This document shows positions 17,732-28,362 of a stretch of DNA of 29,652 nt, piece after piece. Position 1 is the first letter of the stretch. Every line of letters begins with the position of its first letter. The notes beneath the pieces were generated by a model that had not been told where the DNA came from, made no database searches, and worked only from the letters and a program-made list of their open reading frames with translations. The stretch comes from Haplomitrium mnioides. Lineage: Eukaryota; Marchantiophyta; Haplomitriopsida; Calobryales. The translations under genes and the position numbers were made by a program. Location: assembly GCA_049999725.1 (NCBI GenBank), contig JBNGIS010033802.1, positions 1-29,652 of the forward strand, read 5' to 3'.

Positions 17732-18180
17732 CTTACCCCCTACATCTGAGAGTGGGGTTGAACCTCTCTTGTATAGGTAGATGACACATGGCGCTTAGTG
17801 ATAGGTGGAAAAAATCAGGGGTAGCTTCCCCTCCAATCTTAGAATAGTTTTATACAATTTCTCTTTTTTTCCCGCAAATTACCAAAATAGTGACTTATCA
17901 TTGTTTCAAATCTGATAGTTCCTCCTTTTGAACTTGCAAGAAATATCAAAGCAGCACTTTCAAACGTTCAATATTTTATGATTTTTGCCAAAAAGTTGAT
18001 ATGTCTTAGTTTTGCCATTGAGTTTTCCTTCCTTCCTTCGAACTTTTGGCTTTCACTCCAAATCCATTTTGAACTTTCAATAAAATATAAATATTTCCTC
18101 CAAAACAAGGATATATCTCCAATATGCAAAGATAGAAGCCCTTTCAAACTTTCCAACTTCACCGAGCAAAAGTTTCAAAA
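17732..18180. other. Unassigned spacer between the two copia copies
   Basis: AT-rich DNA with TTTCAAAC/GTTTCAAA-like words and no domain. Short open frames on both strands (17968-18247) show nothing recognisable. It may be unique host DNA or the edge of a further unrecognised element. Confidence 0.5.
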
Positions 18181-18234
18181 ACCAAAAAATTTTATATCAT
18201 CAATATATAATGCGACGATTAAAAATTCTTTCTC
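18181..18234 (-). pseudogene. Copia copy 2 RT fragment with YIDD motif
   Basis: The minus strand of 18234-18186 reads EKEFLIVALYIDDIKFF, matching DKEFLVVALYIDDINLF of copy 1 at 12690-12650. It joins the RT piece that ends SLFIKNV at 23369 once the nested element is removed. Confidence 0.85.
18230..18234. repeat. Target-site duplication, left copy (TTCTC)
   Basis: TTCTC stands directly left of the nested element's LTR, and the same five bases stand directly right of its other LTR (23364-23368). The uninterrupted site in copy 1 (near 12690) has a single TTGTC here, so the duplication arose on insertion. Confidence 0.9.
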
Positions 18235-18344
18235 TGTTATTCCATGAGCGTCGCACACACATACACATGGGAGTCTCTAGACAAATGAATGGACTGATTG
18301 ATGTGTGACCTACTTACATAAGGTATATATGTGTCCCTATAACA
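18235..18344 (-). repeat. 3' LTR of the nested element
   Basis: 110 bp, TGTTATTCCATGAGCG to CCCTATAACA, with perfect 6-base inverted ends TGTTAT/ATAACA. It matches 23255-23363 with scattered substitutions. No obvious polypurine tract is seen next to it. Confidence 0.9.
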
Positions 18345-18844
18345 CTCATAGTTGGCTTATTGTTCTTCTAGTAATTAGTCATCCTATGACTATATTCTAT
18401 GTAAGTCCTATTTGAAATCCTATTTATATGTGGTCTCATTAAAACCCTCCCGCTTCTTCTGAGGGAAAGAGTGCCACCACATAATTGATAGGTAAAAAAT
18501 AATAATATAGTGTGTGGGGTGTGTGTGTCAATAATAAAGTTTCAAAATGTTGCTTTGATAGTAAAGCTAATATGTGGTGTTGTTGTGTCCTTCTTAGTTG
18601 CATTGTTGCATCCTTTGTACTTATATCTTGGAGATCTGTTTGAAAAATGATGTCAACCTCAAAAGCTCAGAAGTGATGTAAGCTTCAAATATAATATGCT
18701 CCTATCATGATCAGTATAACATTTCAGACAAATTAGATATTTCCAAAAAAGAAATGACTGAATTTGCAAGCTTTGATCTTCATGACTAAAGGTCAGAGAA
18801 AAAAATAGTATAAGTATTATTTATTTGTTGTTTTGGTGTAGTTC

Positions 18845-19440
18845 AGATAGTCTTCTTAAACCAAGCCCTTGAGTATGTGCTATGTGCAGAGCAGGTGGAA
18901 GGGGTTTGGTGAAGATATCCACTCTATTATCTTTGCTTGCTATCTATTGGACATTTATTTTGTCACCGTGTTGCTCATAAGTGTAAGAGAATTAAATGGC
19001 AATATGCTTAATTATGTTGCCCTTGATAAAGCCTTGAGCAATTTGGTCGACACATGGTTTATTGTCCTCATATATTATTGTAGGGGATTGAAGTAGAGTT
19101 TGGCCACTATTGATGTTGATATGATCAATGAGTTGTCAAAGCCAAATACATTCCCTACTAGCCTCATAGAGTGCTATAATTTCTACATGATTGGTTGAGG
19201 TAGTTGTAATGGTCTGTTTAGTGCTTTTCCATGAGATAGCAATACTGCCTTTAAGGAAGACATATCTTGTTTGGGACTTCGCGTCATTAGGATCAGATAA
19301 ATATCCAGTGTTGTCATATTTGACAATATTATTTGTTGCATTTCTAGGGAAGAAGAGTCCCATATCTTTTGTACCTTTTAGGTATCTGAGTCCATTCCAT
19401 TGGCAAATGGTAGGCTAAGAGATGTGCCTTTAGAGCAGGT
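18845..19440 (-). pseudogene. Nested element RNase H
   Basis: MGLFFPRNATNN, YDNTGYLSDPNDAKSQTRYV, GSIAISWKSTKQTITTTSTN, HVEIIALYEASRECIWL (19363-19136), then LQSPTIIYEDNKPCVDQIAQ, GFIKGN.IKHI and KDNRVDIFTKPLPPAL near 18900. These are the D, E and D positions of copia RNase H and the DIFTKPLP end. Two stops lie between 18960 and 19010. Confidence 0.85.
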
Positions 19441-20790
19441 TCACTACAAAAGATATGTCAGGTCTAGTCGGATTTGCATGGTACATGAGAGCTCCAATTG
19501 CCAAAAGGTATGGTTTTTTTATCCCAGAGTTTGTTCATGTTCTTTTTGTTTTCCAAACATGTCCTTGGTTGGGTCCAAAGATCTCATTTCCATTGGAGTG
19601 TTCATTGGATGAGCATTATCCATATTGAATTTTTGAGAATCTTGGCCGTATATATGGACTGGTTGATCAGAATTCCATCAAGCAAATGCTCAAACTGGAT
19701 GCCGAGACAAAAATCTGGTTCTCCGATGTCTCGCATTTCAAATATATCTTTCAGTTTGGCAATTGTGTTGGCTACTAGAATTTTTGTGCCAAAAATAGTT
19801 ATGTCGTTTACATAAAGTGCAACTACGACGTATTTAGAGCCTTGATGTTTCATGAACAGGTATGAAGCAATGTTATTATTTGTAAAATTCAATGCTGTCA
19901 TTTCTTATTTGAATCTCTAGTACCAATATCTGCCACTCTGTTTGAGTTCATATATCAATCTCATGACTTGAACTGCCATTTGTGTTCTTGATTGGTCGAT
20001 TGGTGATCCAGATGCATTAATAGAATGCTTTGCCAACTTCACATTATACTTTGATGATGGGGGACAAAAGTTCCACTCTGGTATTGCTCATACAGCTTGT
20101 ATATATGTGAGACTAAAGGTCTTCTGAAATGCTACGTGCTCAACAAATCTGCTGGTTGGACTAAAGGTCCTTGAAAAGGATTGTGCAACTTTCTTTCCAT
20201 CATTTGGCATTGTCTTTTTGACATGAGGACTAAAGGTCCTTTCTAGATTGGTAGTGGTCTTTTATGGACAAAAGGTCCTTTCATTTGTTGGCCATATAGA
20301 ACAAAAGGTTCTTTTCTCAGATTGAGGTCTTTATGGACAAAAGGTCCATTTTTAATCATTGTGCCTTTATGGACTAAAGGTTTATTTTTACATTGCATAT
20401 CATGAGGGACAAAAGGTCCAACCTCAGAGTTTAGGCCATGAGAGACAAAAGATTCAATCTCAGTTTTTTGGGCCGCTTGGGACTAAAGGTCCATTTGCAC
20501 TGTGGTTGTTCTCCCCATGAGTATGAAATGCCATTCTTGATATGAGTTCAGGGGGTGCTTTCATAAAAATCTGGGTGTCCATAATGCCATATAAGTAGGC
20601 AGTGATGACGTCCATGATGTGCATAGTGAGATGGCATTAGATAGCAAATGCTATCATATATTTGTATGTTATAGTGTCCATGATAGGTGAGTATGTGAGG
20701 TCATAATCACGTCCAACAATTTGAGTGTATCTTTTGGCCACTAATCTTGCATTGTATCGTGTGACATCACCTTTCGCATGTTGCAATATT
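19441..20790 (-). pseudogene. Nested element reverse transcriptase with repeat-expanded linker
   Basis: N-terminal part: VTRYNARLVAKRYTQIVGRD, YDLTYSPIMDTITYKYMIAF, MDVITAYLYGIMDTQIFMKA (20780-20560). Then a long linker of repeated GPFV/GPLV motifs (20530-20040), then ALNFTNNNIASYLFMKHQG and the active site ALYVNDITIFGT near 19815, where Asn replaces the first catalytic Asp (YVND for YVDD), then LGIQFEHLLDGILINQSIYT. Frames shift at the linker. Inactive because of the Asp change and stops. Confidence 0.8.
20110..20492 (-). repeat. Array of GGAC(A/T)AAAGGTCC motifs coding for GPFV/GPLV repeats
   Basis: Ten copies at 20110, 20158, 20227, 20266, 20300, 20335, 20371, 20407, 20442 and 20480, spaced irregularly, 34-69 bp apart. 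Seven of them (20110, 20158, 20227, 20266, 20335, 20371, 20407) are in the same codon phase. In that minus frame they read GPFVPHD, KPLVHKG, NGPFVHKD, MKGPFVHK, KGPLVLM, QGPLVQP and RRPLVSH, with only two stops over about 130 codons. The motif is also an inverted repeat at DNA level. Copy 1 has one such motif (GPFVPP, near 12890) and copy 2 two. Confidence 0.8.
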
Positions 20791-21250
20791 GTGATGCTAA
20801 AATGAGATTGTTCATAGGGAAAGTCGATAGAGTCTTCTGTATTTGCTCTTTGTTGGTCATGGGGTGACCAGAGATTGCCAATTGTGAGACAATGCGGAAC
20901 AATTGACTATTGTAACTGACTATGGACATATGGTCCAGAACGCAGAGATTAATCCAGTCATGTCTCACTGGAGCAATATACTTGTCAGATGGTCAAATAT
21001 GAGTTTCAACTCTTCTCTCAGTAGGTGGGGATTGTTATAGTTCAAGTATTGGAATCTCATGGGTTCCACCAGATGGTGTCAAATTAGGATGAGGGCTCTG
21101 GCTGCATCATGGGGGTTTATATCATCATACGTGTTGAGTATTTCGTGGATGCTCTTGGATGTCATATATGTTGTGACATCTAGTGATCATGATGAGTAAT
21201 TGGAGCCATCTAATCTTAGTGCTTGGAATTTCAGAGATGCTACAAATGCC
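20780..21250 (-). pseudogene. Nested element gag, joined to RT by deletion
   Basis: ATG near 21252: MAFVASLKFQALRLDGSNYS, S-stop-SLD (TGA where family members have TGG), then YMTSKSIHEILNTY, MRHDWINLCVLDHMSIVSYN and SQLFRIVSQLAISGHPMTNK, the capsid-like UBN2 region. After NLILASQYCNM the sequence passes directly into RT (VTRYNARLVAK). The zinc knuckle, protease and integrase, present in copies 1 and 2, are missing between. Confidence 0.8.
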
Positions 21251-21252
21251 AT

Positions 21253-23254
21253 TTGCAGATCTGTGCTCTATTTTTTGTTGAGAATACTTGTGAATGAGTA
21301 AGAGGAACCAGAATGTCTGGTGAATGCATCTGTTGGGTCAGGGTGGGGGTTGTTCTGTATGTTCTGTACTTTGTATAGATTGGTGACTAGTCTGAAATTC
21401 AATCAATCACAGACCCATGTACCGGTTTATGTTTTTTGCTTTAAGCAAAAAAATAAAAATATGAAATGAAAAACAGGAAAGAATTGATAGAATGCAAGTC
21501 AATTGATATCTACTACCAAAAAGTACATGAGAAATTGATATTGCTAATAGATAAAGAAACTGCCATGTATAAATGTGTATTTACTCCTGTTAGTATGCTT
21601 GTAGCATGCCTCCAAGAACTTTTCCTTGTATGAGCCTAGTTCCTTGATTGTTGTTGTGCTGCCCTGCAATGCTGATTCTGGAGAAAAGGAGAAATAAAAG
21701 TGTTGCAGGTATGGCCAGGTAGAGGGTTTAGCTTGTGGAGGTAACAAGGGTCAAGGTTTCTGGTTAGTATGAGTTGCCTCTAGTCTATATCATAAATATT
21801 TCAGAATCAAAGAGTGTGTCTCTTGTGAGGGATAGATTCGTTCAGAAAAGAAAAGAATCAATTAGAAATAATCAAGAGGTGGGTTGAAGAGATTGAACCT
21901 CAAAGTTTTGGAGAATAAAATGAAAGAGCTTGAAGTGGGAAGATGTAGTGTTGCCCTTTTGCTGAATGTCGATATAGCAACGTGTAGCAGCCTATGTGAA
22001 GGTATCTCTCACCGAAAGTATATGTAACTGTGTTGTTATTTGAAGAAGAGTCGAAGTCCTTGGAGTCTTCATTGCTGTATAGACAGGTGAGTCAAACTTG
22101 TTCACTATGAGAGTAGATAAAGACATGTAGATGTCTGATGTCAAAATCATACATAGATGCAAGATAGTGTCATAAGTTCGATGCCAAGTAGGTGTAGAAA
22201 TGTCTTGTCTCCCCTTGGTCTGCAATGGTGCTTTTGTCGTGAAAGATAGGTAGGTTGTCACTGAGGGACAGTAGAGAACCACAAGCAGGAAAGAAGGTGT
22301 AAACCAAGAAAGAAGATTGAAAAATGAGAAGGTGGTAAGCTCATGTGCTTATCCTTCAGTGTTAGAGAGGAACGACAAAAGGTAGAACAAAGATTCTGAA
22401 GAACGGTGTACACGCTGAAACTGTCGTTTGTGCTGGATGGTTCCTAGCAAAGAGAAGGAGAGAAACGTAAATCTCACGAAGAACCACAAACAAAAGGAAA
22501 AGAAAGAGAGAACGATAGTTTGTGAGCAAGTGAGAGGTTAGTATAGAAGTGTAGCAATGGAAACAAAACAAAAAAAAGAATACGACCTGGTAGATGTTGC
22601 TGTCAAAGAGTAAGGAAGATGGACAGCTTCAGCCCATCTTAGCCAAGGAACAAAGGAAAACAAGGAGGATACAATGCAAGTCGACCTCACGCAAGCACAG
22701 AATATTGTGGTGCTCTGCTGGAGTTGACGAATAAAGAAAGTAGCGAACTAGGGTTGCACGAAGGTCATCGAACAGAGGAAAAGAAAAAGGAGAAAGATCA
22801 CCCGCAATGCCGCAGTAGGGAGCGATGTTGTCAAGTAGATAAGAAGGTGTCTCTCTCAAGGCCATAGTAGGGAGCGATGTTGCCAACTAGAGAAGAAGCG
22901 TCGAGTAGAGAAGAAGTGTTGAGCAAAGAAGAAGGAAGCTGCGGCTATTGTCGAAGAGAAATGCAGTGTCAAGTGAGTCGATGAGGTGTGCTCTAGTTTG
23001 TACAGGAGGCGCCTCAAGGAAAAGAATGAGAAAAGAAGAGAAAATAGGAAAAAAAAAACGTGTATGCTTGTTAGATAGAGGTGGAAAAAATAGTATCATG
23101 AGAGAGAAAAAGAAAATGTGTTCGGCAGAAAAACAAATGTGAGTGCGTACAGGAGGTTGCAAATAGATGACGTGGGAGCTTCTTGAGATGTTGGTGCAGA
23201 TTGAGTATATGCAGAAAAAAAATGTTTGTTGTAGAGTTTGTCGTGCTCATAACA
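21253..23254 (-). other. Long leader of the nested element, no genes seen
   Basis: Two kilobases between the gag start and the 5' LTR. The plus strand is rich in GAAGAA and GAGAAAAG words, and the many short minus-strand frames (Leu/Ser/Phe-rich) are products of that composition. Next to the LTR the minus strand reads TGTTATGAGCACGAC, which keeps 8 of 13 bases of the initiator-Met-tRNA primer site TGGTATCAGAGCC; this is weak. The leader may be a captured sequence. Confidence 0.45.
22809..22900. repeat. 52-bp direct duplication in the nested leader
   Basis: GCC-CAGTAGGGAGCGATGTTG starts at 22809 and again at 22861, with AAGTAGATAAGAAG against AACTAGAGAAGAAG. The second copy is slightly shorter. 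Confidence 0.75.
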
Positions 23255-23363
23255 TGTTATTGCATGAGCGCCGCACACACATACACACGGGATTCTCCAG
23301 ACAGATGAATGGATTGATTGATGTGTGACCTACTTATATAGGGTATATTATATCCCTATAACA
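23255..23363 (-). repeat. 5' LTR of the nested element
   Basis: 109 bp, TGTTATTGCATGAGCG to CCCTATAACA, direct repeat of 18235-18344. The TTCTC duplication follows at 23364-23368. Confidence 0.9.
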
Positions 23364-23368
23364 TTCTC

Positions 23369-24330
23369 AACATTCTTGATGAATAAACTTGGTGCAATGT
23401 CATCAAAGTGAAAACCCATAACTATCATCTCCTCGTGAAATCTATGATACCATATTTGACCAATCTACTTAAGTCCAAAAATAGATCAAAGGATTTGGAC
23501 TGCATATCCACCCTTGGTCAGAGGCATGGATTGATGCATAGGGAGGACAATAGGTCTTTTCTCCCTATAGTGCATCTCATGGACTATAGGTCCTAACCCA
23601 ATACTACCACCACTGAGTGTAATGATGGTCAACGGTAAAGAGGTAGATGGGTTGCTAGATGGTTTACGCTTAGTGACATTCTCCCCTTGAATATGATAGA
23701 TATTCCTTGCAATAGGCTCTCAAAGAGCTTTCATATAGATCGGGGTATCTAATAGCTCGTATAATTATGTTGTCACAACATCCATCTAATGTGTAATGAG
23801 CTCATGTCATAGGGAAAAGCCTACTAGGAATTGGTATGTGATAACATCCATAATTGGAGCGTATGTAATCTCAAAGTCTCTCCCATGTAATTGTGTAGAG
23901 CCTTTGGCTACAAGGCGTGCTCTATATTTGACAATTTTGCCTTTTCATTTTGCTTCTTCACAAAGATCGACCTATACCCAATTAAATTTAGCATATGAGG
24001 GAACAAGGACTAAAGGTCCAAATCTCTTCCTTTGTATCATGGAATCAAGTTCTGAATCCATTTCCTTTTTTCCACTCTATTCGATCAGAGCTGTTCATAG
24101 CTTCTTTGACAGATTTGGGATCAAGTAGTGTATCAAATATAATATGTGAAACTAGGAATGGGAAATGATCATCGATATCTACACTCTCTCTTTGCCATAT
24201 AGCCCATGTATCCATATATTGGATCAAGATCTCTTGATTTTCAAGGTAATCCAATAGAGAAATAGTCGATTGAGATAGTAAAAGTGTAGATGATGATGCT
24301 TTCATGACATCAATTGAGAATGTAGTTCTC
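23369..24330 (-). pseudogene. Copia copy 2 reverse transcriptase, N-terminal part
   Basis: MKASSSTLLLSQSTISLLDY, VKEAMNSSDRIEWKKGNGF, then KGKIVKYRARLVAKGSTQLH, MDVITYQFLVGFSL, MDVVTT-stop-LYELLDTPIYM, a linker with two GP(I)V motifs (GLGPIVHEMHYREKRPIVLP) and FHEEMIVMGFHFD up to SLFIKNV at 23369, where the nested element interrupts it. TGA replaces GGA of copy 1 in FSL-G-HELITH. Confidence 0.8.
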
Positions 24331-24379
24331 TTAGTGAAAACTTTTTGCCGAGGTTGAGTCTTTTAAGCCAAGAGGATGT

Positions 24380-25700
24380 CCTCTAATTTTCCTTGGTACT
24401 TGGTCAACTGCTGGTTTTGAAATATCCTAAATTCTTGCAAGAACATTCACCTCAGAAATATGTGACCTTTCTACCTTTGCAATTTCATTAATAGAATCTA
24501 GCAATTGTTCAACTATTTTAGCCAAGTGAAGAAGTCTATTGACTTCATCCTCACCTTGCCTTATTCATTGATCTATCCATATAATGAATATATTCTCCCA
24601 TTGGAGTTTTTTTGGTAATGAAGAACTTTTTATCTTCAAAAAAAGATGGAAATATATCCTCGTAGAAATGGCAATCGACTAATTTGGCTTGAAACACTTC
24701 AGTTGTGGATGTTTCCAGAGAGCGTATAATAGAGGGTGAGTTATATCCCACATAGATGCCTTTTTGTCTTTGAGATCCCATCTTAGTCTTTTTTGGTCCC
24801 ATAATTGGAACTAAGACTTGAGAACCGAAAACTCATGAATGGAATAAATCAGGTATATTACCATAGGCAAGTTGGTGAGGTGATAATGAATTAAATGATG
24901 ATGGCTGATATTTTAATAATGATGCAACATGTAGTATTGCATGGCCCCATGCAGAAACCGGTAAATTGGTCTACATTAATATAGGCCTAACAATCATTTG
25001 AATGTTGCGTATAACTCTTTCGGCTATTCCATTTTGAAAATGGACATGTGCCACAGAGTATTGGGTATCTATACCCATAGTCATGCAAAAGTCATCAAAT
25101 GTTTTTGATGTAAACTCCTCCGCATTGTCAACTCGTTGGACTTTTATTGGACTTTATGGAAATTGAGCTTTCGATTTCAGAATTTGTGTTAATATCCTCG
25201 GAAAGACTAGATTATGGGATAAGAGTAATGTTTCTTATGACTTGTAGAAGTGCAGATTGTCACCAAGAGGTACCAAAAGGGTCCACTGAGTGGGTCGATA
25301 GGACCACAAACACCTCCATGTATTTTCTCAAGAAATTTTTAAATTTTTAGAATTGTCTTGGAAATCGCTGGACGTAAGGCTAGTTTGTCTTGAGAACAAT
25401 GGACACATGGTCTTTCGATCATAGATGACTTTATGCTTTGAAGAATGGATCGGGTCACTTTCTGAATGTTACAAAACTTTGTAGTGCCCAGATGTCCTAA
25501 GCGGTTATGCCATAAAGTAGTATGATCGAATGCTTTTGCATGAGTATGAAAGGTTTGTATTTGCATGATATAAAAACCAAGAGGCTATGCAAAAAGTGTT
25601 TCTTTTATTTCAGTTCTTTTAGGAGTTTGCTTCAATAAATACAACACTTCCTGATTTTTACAAGTGCTTGTATGTATGTGATAACTATTGTCTTGCATAT
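24380..25700 (-). pseudogene. Copia copy 2 integrase
   Basis: FDHTTLWHNRLGHLGTTKFC and RPCVHCSQDKLALRP form an intact HH-CC zinc-binding region at 25566-25360. The core is more damaged than in copy 1: the first Asp region (minus strand of 25330-25260) is shifted, the second is recognisable near 25110. The C-terminal MGPKKTKMGSQRQKGIYVGY and NSPSIIRSLE read well at 24802-24700. Confidence 0.8.
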
Positions 25701-25719
25701 CACAAAAACTAATTACGTT

Positions 25720-25925
25720 TCTTGTTGCACTTGGAGCATATATAGCTGATCTGATATGTATGACAGTCCTTTTGCCTTCTTCAATCTGATTGCTGCCTAT
25801 TATAGTAGTCACCTTTTGGTGTAAGAGCGTCAGCTTGGTAAAATAGGACCTGCATTTTAAAATAGTATGAGTACTGCCATTGTATACTTTACAGGGATGA
25901 ATGTCGTCAAAAGGTAGTCTAGAAT
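25720..25925 (-). pseudogene. Copia copy 2 protease remnant
   Basis: LPFDDIHPCKVYNGSTHTIL near 25918-25860, then YFTKLT, VTTIIGSNQIEEGKR and IRSAIYAPSATRN. The Asp of the VDSG active site is Tyr here, so the enzyme is dead. Confidence 0.65.
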
Positions 25926-25932
25926 TTTTACA

Positions 25933-26962
25933 CTAAATCATGTTTGTTTCTGGTATATTCAGATCCTCTTTGTTATCGATATAGTTGCTAAGGGTATCGA
26001 TATGTTCCATGAAGACACCATGATTCTCTGTTGTAGCTTTCTGGTTTTTGTCTTTGGCATAAAGTGGGACGAGGTGAGTTGGGATCCTACAAACTTTATT
26101 AGTATGCCCCATGGTCTCACACCTGCTGCAAACAATCGGTCCTCTTGTGTTACTCAAGGATGTCTGGTTTTTGTTATTATATGAATTCTTGCCTCCTCTT
26201 CTTCCTCTTTGATAACAATGTGCAGAGTTGCCACTACCCCTTCCTCTCCTCCTGAATTGCTGATTCTTGTTCATAAGAGCTTTACCTCTTTGAGAATTTT
26301 GTCTGAAGGAACTAAATTTGGCCCTTGTTCTAGACATGGCTTTGCTTTTTGTTGGCTTGGAATAATGAGCTTCAAGTGCATGATTTTGAGGTAGGGTACT
26401 TGGGGGTATTACTTTTGAATTCTTTGTTAGTAAATCTTGATGTTTCTCTGCTAATAGTAAATAAGCTATAAGTTCAGAATAAATAGAGAAATTCATGATT
26501 TTGTATTGAGTAGATAGAGTCATGTTGGCTGTATGGAATGTAGATAGTGTTTTCTCAATTTGTTCCTCTTAAGAAACAAGATGTTCATATAATATTAATT
26601 GAGATGTTATTCTGAGCAACTCACTGTTATATTTAGATATGGAAGAAAAATCTTGAACTCTTAGACAGACCTAGTCATGCCTTGCTTTAGGCAGATGAAT
26701 TGTTTTTGTGTGGTCAAATCTTTCTTTCAAGTTATCCCAAAGAATTTTAGGATCACTCTCATTCACGTACTTAATTTTGAGAGTCAGAAAGATGATGCCT
26801 TAGGAAGACCAAGGCCTAGGCTTTTTGTTGTGAGTTTATGCCCTCATCTGTAAGGATTGTGGTCTCCAATCCCTTAGAAACCAGATGAGGTGCTGCATCC
26901 AGTAACTAGGAGAGATAGTTATCTCTTTCAATGGTCAACTGCTTAAAGTTTAATTTTTCCAT
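25933..26962 (-). pseudogene. Copia copy 2 gag
   Basis: Best frame 26523-25933: EKHQDLLTKN, RGKALMNKNQQF, a Gly/Arg-rich stretch and zinc knuckle CSRCETMGHTNKVC near 26120. Here Gly is kept before His, as in functional knuckles (copy 1 has Glu). The N-terminal half up to the ATG at 26962 is homologous to copy 1 but has a frameshift and stops. Confidence 0.8.
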
Positions 26963-28362
26963 TTTATGAATGCAGAAAGAGTTTTGAGGGTTGAAAGATA
27001 AATAACATATTTATCAAAATGCAGAAAAACCAAAATGTTAAACTCTTTGTAACTCTGTAAACAATAGATAAAACAAGTTTACATAATAGAAGTTATGTAT
27101 GAAGTATAGTCCTTATTCTTCTTGCTGCAAGCAAGGGGTGGATCTTCTAATCTTGCACAAAATAGGTGGGAATATCAGCAACATGCCTCCTGTATATCTC
27201 CACAATATTTCAGATATTGATGTAGTCTCAACTTCCAGATACAGTCTCCAAAAGCTGATGTAATTTCCTTGAATGTGCAAACTAATCCTTTGAATTCTTG
27301 AATCACTTCTGGAAGATAGATATTGTTCAGAACTTCTAAATATAATATCTGAAAACACCTTGTAATGGCGAGGGAACATTGTGGACTAGTTGTGGCCTAG
27401 AAGCCTTCTCAAAATCTCAATAGATCGTTGAGACACCTGGTTAGTTTCCTCGTACAGGTTTGACAGAAAAATTGTACTCTATAGAAATTAAACTGTGAAG
27501 TATAGATGTAGCAACAACTAATCTTTTTACACTTTTAGATTTAACTGTGCTTATAATATAGTTGTAAGTTCAGAGTTAATTGAAAAAGTATTTATATCAG
27601 ATTCTGTCACATTTCCTAATATGTAGTTTCTGTCAAATGAAAAATAGAGTATGAATGGATCAGAATGTGAAAACTAGATGACGAGGTGTGAAATTATGCC
27701 CAAGTATGATTCCAATAGGTTGGATAATTTTAGGAAATATGTTGGAGAGATATGTCACTTTCCAATCTAATAAAACCATGTGACTTGGAATCAGAATAAG
27801 TGGTCTAAACACAACTCGAATGACTTAAAAAAGTAGACACACTTCAAAGATGATGTGTATCTGGATGTTTCTCCAACAGTCTAGCACCAATGATTTAATA
27901 TTGATCACTGTCTCCTGTAAAAAATCACTCTAATAGCATAACAATATTGCTATGGGGAGCAACATGCAAAAGGCAGAATCTATAACCCCCTGTTCAATTT
28001 TATTTCTCAACCATATGCACCAAAATGAGTCTTGAAAGAATCGCCTAGAGCAGGCGATCAAATCTGTGTCTTCAGATTTTGAAATGGCTACTTAAATTGC
28101 ACAAACTAATCGATTGAAGAATCGATGTACTCGCGCTAAAGAGAAATTAGGTTTGGTGCTTAAAACAAGTTCGGGAGTAATTTCGTTCTTGAGTAGAGAC
28201 TTAGCGCACGTTCGGAAATGATCGCGTAGGTTCGGTTGACTTAGTAGCTTCAAGAATGAATCTTGAGCTTCGGTAAATAGGTCTGGTATCCAAACCACTT
28301 GCCATTTCACCAGGGACGTTCACTTAGTCTCATAAGTGAAGTCTCAAAAAATGTTTGATCTA
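26963..28362 (-). mobile_element. Leader/5' region of copia copy 2
   Basis: Homologous to 16320-17731 along its whole length, ending at the same point after TGTTTGATCTATATAA. No domain. Open frames at 27113-27379 and 28092-28310 are not kept in copy 1 and are rejected as genes. Confidence 0.6.
28319..28340. repeat. Conserved hairpin in the copy 2 leader
   Basis: TTCACTTA-gtctca-TAAGTGAA, the partner of the hairpin at 17673-17696. The outermost pair is lost (G instead of C). Confidence 0.65.

Larger units (their letters stand above)
18235..23363 (-). mobile_element. Nested copia-like LTR element with 110-bp LTRs
   Basis: Bounded by direct LTRs of 110 and 109 bp (TGTTATT...CCCTATAACA) and flanked by a 5-bp TTCTC duplication, so both ends are certain. 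Coding remnants on the minus strand are gag (about 21250-20790), RT and RNase H; protease and integrase are absent because gag runs straight into RT near 20790. LTRs this short are unusual for copia elements of this size. The element inserted into the RT of copia copy 2, so it is younger than that copy. It could not move by itself without integrase. Confidence 0.9.
18181..28362 (-). mobile_element. Ty1/copia retrotransposon copy 2, split by a nested insertion
   Basis: Same family and strand as copy 1. The right part (23369-28362) holds leader, gag, protease, integrase and the first part of RT. The left part (18181-18234) holds only EKEFLIVALYIDDIKFF, the RT catalytic strand. The 5.1-kb element at 18235-23363 separates the two. 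Everything after the YIDD segment (rest of RT, RNase H, 3' LTR) is missing left of 18181. Confidence 0.85.

Noticed and set aside
22362-23278. Several minus-strand frames rich in Leu, Ser, Phe
   Set aside because: Composition artefacts of GA-rich plus-strand DNA; no motif, no start context, overlapping frames on both strands.
27113-27379. Minus-strand frame of 88 codons in the copy 2 leader
   Set aside because: The homologous part of copy 1 (about 16480-16750) does not keep the frame.
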